A DNA stretch of 64,000 nucleotides, taken from Zygaena filipendulae (Eukaryota; Arthropoda; Insecta; Lepidoptera; Zygaenidae). Positions 11,701 to 23,800 of the stretch are shown here, one piece after another; position 1 is the stretch's first letter; every line of letters starts with the position of its first letter. A program made the translations under genes and the position numbers. Where the stretch lies: assembly GCA_907165275.2 (NCBI GenBank), contig OU015672.1, forward strand, positions 1,222,501 to 1,286,500, written 5' to 3'. The notes beneath the pieces were generated by a model. The model was given only the letters and a program-made list of their open reading frames with translations, did not search any database and was not told the origin of the DNA.

Positions 11701-14700
11701 ACGCGCTGCGCACCTGGCTCGCCGTGCTGCGGGCGCACAGGTGAGGCGCCGTCACCCCCACCCCCACCCACACCCACCTGCGCGCCAAGACGCCGGACGC
11801 GCTGCGCACCTGGCTCGCCGTGCTGCGGGCGCACAGGTGAGGCGCCGTCACCCCCACCCCCACCCACACCCACCTGCGCGCCAAGACGCCGGACGCGCTG
11901 CGCACCTGGCTCGCCGTGCTGCGGGCGCACAGGTGAGGCGCCGTCACCCCCACCCCCACCCACACCCACCTGCGCGCCAAGACGCCGGACGCGCTGCGCA
12001 CCTGGCTCGCCGTGCTGCGGGCGCACAGGTGAGGCGCCGTCACCCCCACCCCCACCCACACCCACCTGCGCGCCAAGACGCCGGACGCGCTGCGCACCTG
12101 GCTCGCCGTGCTGCGGGCGCACAGGTGAGGCGCCGTCACCCCCACCCCCACCCACACCCACCTGCGCGCCAAGACGCCGGACGCGCTGCGCACCTGGCTC
12201 GCCGTGCTGCGGGCGCACAGGTGAGGCGCCTTCACCCCCACCCCCACCCACACCCACCTGCGCGCCAAGACGCCGGACGCGCTGCGCACCTGGCTCGCCG
12301 TGCTGCGGGCGCACAGGTGAGGCGCCGTCACCCCCACCCCCACCCACACCCACCTGCGCGCCAAGACGCCGGACGCGCTGCGCACCTGGCTCGCCGTGCT
12401 GCGGGCGCACAGGTGAGGCGCCGTCACCCCCACCCCCACCCACACCCACCTGCGCGCCAAGACGCCGGACGCGCTGCGCACCTGGCTCGCCGTGCTGCGG
12501 GCGCACAGGTGAGGCGCCGTCACCCCCACCCCCACCCACACCCACCTGCGCGCCAAGACGCCGGACGCGCTGCGCACCTGGCTCGCCGTGCTGCGGGCGC
12601 ACAGGTGAGTCGCCGTCACCCCCACCCACCACCCACCACCTACTGTCGGGGGGGGTCTGTCTGTCTCTATTTTTTTTTTATTTATTACTAGCTGTGCCCC
12701 GTGGTTACACCCGCGTTAATGTCGGAGATCCCGCGGGAATTCCGGGATAAAAAGTACCCTATGTCCTTCTCTGTACCCCTGACAACGTGCATGCCAAATT
12801 TCATCCAAATCCGTTCAACCGCTTTTGCGTTATTAAGTAACAAACATCCAAACATCTCAACATCCAAACATCCACACTTTCACATTTATAATATTAGTAG
12901 AACTAGCTGTGCCCCGCGGTTTCACTCGCGGTAAAATCGGAGTGCCCGCGGGAATTCCGGCATTAAAAGTCCTATGTCCTTCTAAAAGTTATGACAAGTA
13001 GATAAGTAAAAAATTACAAAAAATATAAAACTTTTTTTTAAATAAGCTTTTATTCAAATGCCCGTACAAACATAGTTATATACATTGCAAGTTAAATAAA
13101 AGCTTTAAAAAAATATTCACGCCTTAGCGGCGCCACCGATAGTCTTTAACTTTAAATACAGCACACGTTAGGTACACGTTGTCAAGCGTACAGAAAAGGA
13201 CTTATCCCGGAATTCCCGCGGGATTGTTATAGGGTTCTTTAAAAACTCCTTGGCTACAACTCTCTCTATACCACGTCACGCCGCCGCCGTATTAGAACCG
13301 CAATAATTTAATTTCCAGACTGTACCGACAACATTTGCTGACTTTCGGTGCGCGGGAGTCGACGCCGAAAATACACGCGCCGCTCGACGCGCTGCCCGCC
13401 ACGGACACGTCGTCACGTGAGTTGTCTACCATAGACCATACAGAATACACGAGCAATGAACATTCTAGAAGCATGCGTTTTACTCTGGTGTTAGGTGTAG
13501 CGTAAACCGTCCAAGAATTATGACTTTAAAACTTGTCAAAGAAATCCAAAGTAATTGAAAAACCTAGATGGATTGCCACGAAAGTTCAGCTAAAAAATAC
13601 AGTACCTATACATATATTTCTCTCAAAAAAATAAAGCGTTGATAAAAATTGTTCCATGCAAATTAAAACTATTTTAGTGTCGTAATTTTCGGACATCCTC
13701 ATCGAATTAATTGAGTTTAGAAATTAGCCTAGTCGGTTTTCTCCTAATAGAATGGGCATGTTGACTAATTTTTATTTTTTAGTCCGTCTTGTAGATTATT
13801 AAAAAATATTGAACACGTATTTTTTCTTTTTTTACGCAATCAAAAAATAACGGCGATATATTGAGTTGAAATTTCGCGTGACGTCACTATTCTGACAGTT
13901 TGTATGGCGGTTTTGCGGTTAGTGACGTCACGACCTCCTCATCCTAAACTTTAATGCGCTTTATCTCTGTATATTTTAATTTATTTGAAAAAGCAAAAAA
14001 TACGTGTCTATTGTTTTTTTATTTTCTAAATGACGGACTAATTAGAATTTTGATTTTCAAAGTAGTCAACATCCCTATTCTCTAGAAATTTGTTCTACAT
14101 TCCTACAGCGTTTATTGATACTGATTATACTTATTGCGCTGCCCTCTTAAGGTACATCGAGTTCGAGCATTGAAACCTTCTCGTCCTTGAGCTCAAACGA
14201 ATACTTCCACCGAAACCCGAATAATACAATCCACAGTCCCATTCCGCATCCTACTTTCACTCGAAACGCTGTTCTGTCAAGCAACATTGACCCTAATACC
14301 CTTGGTGATAACGAACAAAAAGAAAATAAATCTTCAAAAAAATGGGATGTTAATAATGCGGAAAGAAGCGAATTGTTACCCCTTACTTTTGATCCGTTTG
14401 ATGAAAAGAACATGTTTAAGATCCAATATGTCAACAGTTCTTGTTTTCTGAACAGTCACTCTTCGAACAATCGTAGTGATGTAGATGAGTGTGATTTATC
14501 AACTGATGATATCACTGACACTAGATGTACTAGTAATGAACAACACTTACTCAGCACGGAATTGAACTCTCTACGTAGTGCTGGTCGTTATTTCGATAGC
14601 ACGATATATTACGAATATTCACCTCGAACCTCTAAATTGAAAAAGTCATGGAAGCCATTTCAAAATTTACAATTAAATACAACCCCATCTAAGAAAAACT

Positions 14701-17700
14701 CGCCTATATTTAAAGAAAACAAAGCAAAACAGACTACCACTTTTTTCTTTTTCTCGCGCAAAAAATCACGCAACAAAAGTCCAGAGCAAATGCCTATGAA
14801 GCGAAGCAGAAAGTCTACGAATTTAACTAAATATAAGAATTTTTACGAGGAGCCTGTATTAACTAAGCCATTAAGCAATTGTATGCTCCTTAAAACATAT
14901 AAAGTCAAAGGCGTAGATAAGCAGACCAAAGACAATGTAAACAGCGAAGTGGAATGTGACATTTTACCTCAAATAGAAAAAGAAACCACTGAAGTACAAG
15001 TGGACTCAGGTAAATCGCTAAGAGATATTACAACTGCCTCCGAGTACGACAGGATCACAGAAAGACTCATCATATCGGTATTTGAGAGCCAAATTAACAA
15101 TAGAACCATGAAAGTGAACAGCGATGATGAAGTCAAATATTGCATCAAACAAATCGTAAAAGAATTGTATGATGTCAAATTTAACCAGTGCGACGTACAC
15201 CCGGTGAAAATATTGTTCCGCGGTCTGTTAGAGTATTGGTTGAAAAATACATCTATGGCGCAGTTCAAAGAAGCGATAAAACGTGTGCAATCTATAGACA
15301 GACAATCTAACAGGTATTTCACCAAAGACCAGAATCTGTCTAGTGTTTTAATTAGCGGTGTGACGAAAGCCACTCAGTTCCACGGATACAGCGAAATTGA
15401 GCAGATTAGTAAACAAAATGAAGGTGTGCATTTACAAAAGAAAGCGAACAAGCAAAGAAAGCAATCTTATAAAGCCGGCCATAAGGGTCAAGGAGGATAC
15501 ATCGACGACAGTTTCCAAAAAGAAAGACGCATACAAGAATTAGAAAGATTGCTTAAGAACACTGTCTATGTGTGCGAGACGGCGTGTGGCAAAAATAAAG
15601 AGAAAGACATAAAAATTACTGAACTACTTTTAGATAACCTTCAAAAACTATCTGGCACAATTAATGTTAATGCAACTGAAGATAATAGTTATTATGATAA
15701 CTCTAACTCCTCGACTGAACTACCTAAAATACAAGAAACTATCCAACATCTTATAAACGAAACCAAAATATCACCCGGTGTCGCAAAAGATTTCTTGAAC
15801 GCCTACTTGAACTTCCTACGCGCTGAAAGTAGTAAAAGTGAGGTGAATACCAGTTCGCAGTCCAGCGGTCCCTCTAAAGAATTAAAAACTGAAAATACAC
15901 CTATATTGTGTGACGTACAAGCCGAGTCAGTTCAGAGAAAAGTGTCGAAAAGTGTTACCACACTCCATAAAGTGTCACATTACACTAAATCAACGGACAG
16001 TAGAAGCGCTAAAGAAGAAAAGACGCACCCTGTTGATCCAGGACAACTGTATTTAAAAGATATTCTAGATAAAGTTACTACGGTGTCCTCGAAATCTGCC
16101 AAAAACGATTGCAGCGGTTGGGCGAATATTACATCTAAGAAAGTAAAAGTTGTTGGCGAGAGAGGAAATGCTCTGAATCGTGAGTTAGGAATAAAAGAAA
16201 AAGGATATGACCCGAAAAAATTCGTTCATGAAAATCATAATCAAAAAGCTGTTGTTATAAACCTTTCAAATTACGACTTAGAAAATATATCAATGCAAAA
16301 TGATCCAATAGCGAATGAAATGATGACTATAACAGTGAAACTTAAAGAGAAACATCGTACCAAGGATATTAAACAAAGAAAGCTAGATTTAAAAATGTCA
16401 AACGAGCCTTTGGTATCGACAATAGGAAATTCGGATTCTTGGATTCCAATTCGTAATAAATCTGACACTAAATTGGATTTTATTCCCACTTTTCCTGTAA
16501 AATCTGGTCATTTGAAGCCATATGTCAGTAGTAGCAGTGATGGTACGTCTAAAGCTTATTGCAATGTGTCACATGGAAGTGAAAAGTCTCTTAATTTAGG
16601 TGTAGATAGCAGCAACATCTTCAGTAATGGTAACTCTAAAGATAATAATGAAAGAAATGACGAAGCTCAATCTTGCTACGTCATGTCAGCATTTAAAAAA
16701 AATTTCACCACATCAAAAATGCACACGAAAAAGAAAGTGCGTGTAAAAGAATTCAACGGAATAGTTCTTGGACCGAGAGATCCGTCCCCGGAAACATCAC
16801 CGATCAGATTCTCCGATGAGTTTTGTATATTCGATAAAAATCCACCCAAGGTCATCGATGAGAAATTCATACTTCTGCTTTTGGAAAACTTGAATTTACT
16901 CTCCAAGAATATTCCGTATTTGCACAAAGATATCAACAATTTATTTTTAAAACTGCGAAAGAAATACGATAAAGTTATAAAAAATTGTGAACACATCAAA
17001 GGATTGAGTCTCTTAGGCAAAATATACAGTGATAGTTCACCTACTGCGGTCAACTGTAGTAACGACGAAGGCGTGCAATATGATCAAACAATGCTTAATG
17101 ATAATACCGATCATAAAGTCATAGCAAAAGAAACCACACTGGCCGATAACATGACAAATACTAGCTTAGATCAAATCAAAGATTTAATAGACAAATCACT
17201 GAGCGCCCGTTCTATTTACAAACCAATTGTGACAGAAGTGCAGACAGATGGCGCTGTAACCAATGTATTCGATAATCCCAAACCATCGACGTCAAGACAG
17301 AACGACCGTCTAGAAACTCGTATGATTCAAACTGGCTCTTCTGATTCAATGCAAAGCAGTTTAGAACAAATTATAGATATAAATAGAGGTGTTGAGATAC
17401 CTAATTGGTATACTGAAATATGCACTCGCGACTGTGCCATCAGCACTATAATAAAGTGTATATTGGAAAACAACGATAAACCGGCGTCTTTGAAAACCCT
17501 GAATGCTGGCGAAAGTGATAATTCAAAGAGAAGCAGAAGCACCCGCAAACCTTGGTCCAAGGTCCAGCAAGACGCAGGTGAATACCGCCTGTCGACCGAG
17601 GCGTTGAAAGTGTCTACCACATCGCAGACAGAGAGGAAAGTCATAAAGGTCATCAAGACTACACGCAAAGATGTAAAGAAAGAATTGGCGAAGAATAAAG

Positions 17701-20700
17701 ATTTCAAAGTGTACCAACTGTTCGCCAGTTCGAAATACGATCCGGTCAGGAGTAGCTCCATGACCCAGTCCAGTCTGGGTGCGCACGAGAGCGATGAACT
17801 CAAGACGTTGTACCGATGCGCCAGCGATCCCTCCTATTGTTCCGGTTTGACTGTTTTTCCTTATCCCTGTATCAGTATTACATTAATGGCCATGTGGACT
17901 AATTTTTATTTTTTAGTCCGTCTTGTAGATTATTAAAAAATATTGGACACGTATTTTTTCTTTATTTACGTAATCAAAAAATAACGGCGATACATTGAGT
18001 TGAAATTTCGCGTGACGTCACTATTCCGACAGTTTGTATGGCGGTTTTAGCGGTCAGTGACGTCACGACCCCCTCACCCTAAACTTTAATGCGCTTTATC
18101 TCTGTATATTTTAATTTATTTGAAAAAGCAAAAAATACGTGTCTATTGTTTTTTTTATTTTCTAACAGACGGACTAATTAGAATTTTGATTTTCAAAAGT
18201 AGTCCACATCCCCATTGCACAGCTGTAGTTTTGTTGAGTTTTTCATGTGATATCGGTCGCTCGGTACTTTGTGGTTTGGTTTTATTTATTTTATTTTGTT
18301 GAACAGTATTTTTTGTTGATTGTATATACATCAACCAACATAATTATTATTATGTAGTATATCATTAACCGACTTCCAAAAAGTAGGAGGTCTGCATTCG
18401 GGTGTATGTATGTTTTTTTTTAATCTAGTGTAGGTAATAGTATATCTGTATTGGTAGCAGTAACACAGTTATTTTGTGGTAGTTGCTTACTTACTGACGG
18501 ATGGGTTAATTTGAAAATAAATTACGCTTTAGTTTCCAGGAGAGTATGGAAAAATTAGACTCCTTGAAAATTATCGTTCTCGGGCTTCTAAAATTTAGGT
18601 AGGTAGTTAGTTTTGTAGAACAAAACTTTGCAGTGTTTATTCTATGTATTATTATGATAGATAGATAATAATCATCAAATCAGCGCTGGTTAAACTTAGA
18701 TTTTCATGTACTAAAATAATTGGACGCAGATAAGAAATAACATGTTAACCCACAAAATGAAGTTGTAGATTCAGTACGATTTATTGAGAGTTCGAGAACG
18801 TTTTTTAATTATGTTTTTTACCTTATTACATTTTTTAAATATGTAACTAAATATTGAACATAAAAAATTGACACAAAATGGCGCTATAATTTTAATACTT
18901 TAATTTAATCATAATTTCTCCAGTGTGGGTTAACACACTATTGCTTATCTAATATCTATATCCAATTAATCTAGTCTAAGCTAAAAGTAAGAAAACAACC
19001 AATCCAACAGTTACAGTCTAGTTCAATAGGTACAGTCGTAGACAATTTTTTTTTATTATTGCTTACATATTTCTGGTGTTAAATTTGTATGCCATTTTAG
19101 AAGTTATGGCACGCGATCGAAAACTGTTAAATATTATCCGGCCACGACTGTACCTACGTCCTACACCATTAAAGTTTTAAAATCTAGTATCACTCTGTGT
19201 TTTCTTTTCCCTGTTGCATTTGAGTGTTTTGGATTGCATTTTTGACATCTCACTTAGCTCTAGACCTTGCCTCTCTATAGTTTGCATCAATGAACTTTGA
19301 ATATCTACACTGAGTTAATATACAACGTGTTAATGAATTAACTGAAAACCTGATGCACCCCATTTAAAAAAATAAACAATAATATGATTAAAATATATTT
19401 TATGTCGAAAAAATTTATACTTTAAAAGTTATTCAACATTAGTTTGGAGGTGATCTATCTACGAAATTCCAAGCGCTACGCCCGCGCCTGCCGGTTCGAA
19501 TTTATTTGCTGCGGGCGGTGTACGCGCCTAACATTGTATTATAAATAACTTAGACCTGGGCTAGTAAAAATGAAAAATATAACCTATATTAAAATATAGT
19601 GCGATCGATTCGCTAGTTGATTCTGAGCAAACACTTTCTAGTTTTCAGTTAATTCATTAACACGTTGTATACATTATCTCCTGATAAAGACGCTTACACA
19701 CCCTCTCTACCTACAAAATATTTACCCCCACGACTAAACATTAAACAATATCCGAGAATTCACTGGAACATGTGCAAATTTCAAATTCACAAACACATGA
19801 TTATGGTGAGTTGTATCCGCGTGAATTTTGTAATTCCCTCGAGAATACCGGGATGTAAAGATGTAAAGTAGGTACCGTGTATACTGTATATTGAACACAA
19901 AACAATTATAACGCGTAAAACATTCGTCAACTTAACGAAACGTAATTAACGCTGTTTGGTTATTTATTTTATAGTTTGTGACGGTTTTCAAAATTTACAA
20001 TTTTGGGAATAATATATTGTGGCAAATATACTTGGAATGCCAGCTAAGGAAGTTTTGGGAAAGTTGGAGCATTTGTTCAAACTTACTTTGATAATCACTT
20101 ATTTTTCGAGTTAGCGCTGTTTAGGGCTCTAAAATAAACAATATTATATATATTAATATCCATAAGGTGTAAGGTGTTGTTAAATAAAATTCCAATAATA
20201 CGTGACGATATAATTAAAAAAAAAATAAAATATTTAAAACTGTGTATACTATTTTCTCTTCTATGTGATCGAGTCCGCACACAGCACAAGCCATATCATA
20301 TTATGTCATATGTCAGGAATACAATCCAAAGCACACGATCCACAAGCACGTTTCTCTCCCTTATAGGGTTGATAAGCCCCACGTCGCCCACTATACGCGG
20401 GCCCCAGGCCGGGTTCGTGTCGGGCACGCCGGGCGGCCGGCTCGCCGGCTGGATCATCGGTATGTCACTTATTAACTTAAGCATAACCTCACCCGAAATG
20501 GAGGGTAGTTACTAACACTTAGGGTAATATTCGTTATAACTGAAAGCACTGTCAGGTATGACATCTATTTAGTACTCTATATTTCTAAGCCGTTCCTTTA
20601 CACTGAGCTACTGTACTGTTTAAAACGGAACGCGGGCCAGTATATTATTGTCATCCATGTTCGACGACCCGATTGGCGCAATGGTCACCATGCCTGCCCG

Positions 20701-20780
20701 CTAATCAAGAGGTTCCGGGTTCGATTCCCGGTGGGGGTGGACTTTATGTGATGAACACAGGGTTCCATTTTCCAGTCTGG

Positions 20781-20826
<46 letters not shown>

Positions 20827-23800
20827 ATAGTATAATATATATGTAGTAATATTTGTAGTATATACCACGTTTGCTTGGTTTCCACGACACAAGCTTATAG
20901 CTTAGTGTGGGATCAAGTAGATCTGTGTGTTGTGAAGTGGATTATTATTATTATGTCATTGTCATTTCACGCTGCCGACCACTCATTGACGACCGACCGA
21001 CGCGGTTGACCAATCATTGGTCTGAGGTTGATCACGTGATCAAAGCACAGAGCACATTACCTTGAAGACGCCAGTGCTTACAGCACAAAAATGGAGGACA
21101 TTATGACACCTACCCTTGCTAGTTGCTATAACAGAACCAATTTCTCCTCACTAAGAGCACTGGCCAGTGCTCGCAGTGCATTTCGAAACACATCCTTAAA
21201 ATTACGTGGAATACGGATTAACTATCGTAAAGAGTTTTGCATTCGACTGTAGGTCCTTATAATTTAAGATGTTTTCGTATTATGAATTTAGCTACTGTTG
21301 TAAGTTTGAAATTGAAAATGTTTCCCGGTGTTCTCAGCGAACACCGAAAGACTCAACCCGAAACGTCAATATTCACTTAACGTAGCAAAAAAAAATCTAA
21401 ATCTATGCACTTAACCGCCACAACAAAACAAACACAATCCACTTCTTGAATTCCCGCCCATCAACTCTCCATTTTGCTGTCGTTGCGTCAGAGTCGGGCG
21501 GACCCCTGGACACGGCGTCGCGCGAGCTCGGCCAGGCGCAGCTGTCCGTGCAGCAGCTGCAGCGGCTGCTGGAAGCGCTGGAGCTCTCCCAGCAGGTGCA
21601 CCACGACACAGATGTGAGTACCCCGGCGCTGTCACTAGAGTGCTAGTCCATTACACAAACTGGCTGTTCCCCGCGCTAATTTCGGAGTTCCCGTAGGAAT
21701 CCTGTAATGGAAAGTACCCTATCTCCTTCTTTGCACCCATGTCAACGTGTATGCAAAATTTCATAACGATCGGTTGAGTAGTTATGTAGTAAACAAACAT
21801 TCTCATTTTTTCGTGCAATTTTTCCAATTTTTCTTTTCAAAAGAACCTCACATTTCTAGGAATATAAAAAAATAAATTACCCGATTGAGCCATTCTCAAG
21901 TTTTGCACTTAGCAACACATTTAACCAATTTATATTTATGCGTTCCTACCTATGATTGAAAATTCCAACTTTTCAGATGCCATTCATAACAAAGGTCGAA
22001 GTTGATGCTCTCTAATCTCACTAAATATGCCCCCAACTACGTTCAGTACAATAAATAAGGTTATACATTATTTATTAAATTATACTACAAATTGTGGGTA
22101 CTTATGATTGATTTTATGTAGAGAAAGATATTGGTAAGTAATAAGTACTAATATTAAAAGTATTTTTTCTAATTTTTGTACCTAAGTATTTTGGTAGATA
22201 TAAATAATAGTAGGTAGTTATGGTGAAATTATATTAAAAGGCTGTCGTACTTGTGACAACCTTAGATCTTAGCCTCCTAATGCTCTATGACTAGGCCAGT
22301 TTAACGTTTTCCAATATATTGGCGATATGAAAAAGTCAAGCATAAAACTCTACTAATATTTTTAAATGAATAAGTTAGTAGGTAATATAAAAAGCAGTAG
22401 TGCAGTTGGTTTTTAGTAGTTCAATAGATAATTAAAGTTACCTTACTAGTGCGATAATTTAAAGTAAAAAAAGCAAGCAAGTTTAACAAGCTGCATTATG
22501 AGCCTTGAGACCGTGCAACAGAGTCCACTTTACGAACGCGTTGAATATTCAGTTTTTTTTTTTAATCTAATCCCTGTACCATAGATCATCGTTTGCGGCC
22601 AGTTAGAATGGGCATGTTGACTAATTTTTATTTTTTAGTCCGTCTTGTAGATTATTAAAAAATATTGGACACGTATTTTTTATTTTTTTACGTAATCAAA
22701 AAATAACGGCGATATATTGAGTTGAAATTTCGCGTGACGTCACTATTCTGACAATTTGTATGGCGGTTTTGCGGTTAGTGACGTCACGACCTCCTCATCC
22801 TAAACTTTAATGCGCTTTATCTCTGTATATTTTAATTTATTCAAAAAAAGCAAAAAATACGTGTCTATTGTTTCTTTATTTTCTAACTGACGGACTAATT
22901 AGAATTTTGATTTTCAATAGTAGTCAACATCCCTATTTGACCTGTGTTCCGCAGGTGTCTGTGGAGGGCGCGTCGCCGAACGTGAAGAAGGACCGCCGCA
23001 AGTTCGGGCTGCGCAAGAAGAAGAGCAACAGCAAGTGCGCGTCCGTCGAGATGGCGCCGGCGCACCTCGACCCGTCCGGCTCGCACACGGTGCGTATAGT
23101 ATAGTAGCCCGGCAGCCCACGCCTTGTTTTCTCGCTGACTAATAACAGACTGAAACTTTGTGAGTAGGTTCAGTTCGACGAGACGCCCAAGCTTTTCCCC
23201 TGAGAAAATTCGCAAAACGGGTAGCTATTGAAGTGAGCAGGTGAAAAACCACGTAGTCCTATAACTTTAGTGGTGCATAATCCCATCCCAGTCCTACGCT
23301 TGGAAGTTGTCGATTCCACGGAACACTTTTAGCTACCCGTTTCGAGAATTTCCTCAGGGGAAAAGCTTGGTTATCTCGTCGAACTGAACCTACTCACGAA
23401 GTTTCAGCCTATTTTATTAGTCACTGAGAAAACAAGGCGCGGGCTGGCGGGCTATATATCAATGTGTAAACACCTTATCTTGGGGTGGGCAAGTAAAGCC
23501 TCGGTACTTCGACCCTTGGGATCTTTTGTACCATCCCCATCCTGTGCTCCTCCCTCTACTCCCTGAAAACCTCGGCGGCGAAGGCTAGTGTGCAGTGGAG
23601 GGGTAAGAGCCTAAAGTCCTCTGGTCCTTGACCTTGACCTGGTCTGGACTTTGGTCCGTCTTTGAACCTTATTACTACTTTTGACTACACGCAAGTTGAT
23701 ACTGTCCGACACACACACAGCAGCGACAGCACACACCGCTGTCGCCTCTAGGCTCGCCGCTGCGTCGTGGAGGGGGAGGGGCGCAGTCGGCGGGGGGGCG

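Noticed and set aside
10809..12691. Long open frames of 540-619 codons on both strands across the 96-bp array
   Set aside because: They arise because the period is 96 (3 x 32) with no stops in those frames. Their HPHPHPHPP- and [12 protein letters not shown] repeats have no relation to the PH frame, which ends at TGA after 11069.
20664..20740. Possible tRNA gene
   Set aside because: The A and B boxes are present, but the stem pairing is poor, and the same head with a SINE tail occurs inverted at 30583. It is a tRNA-derived SINE.
23700..23800. GC-rich stretch before exon 10 as an extra exon
   Set aside because: No frame joins exons 9 and 10 better than the direct phase-0 junction, and there is no clear donor.
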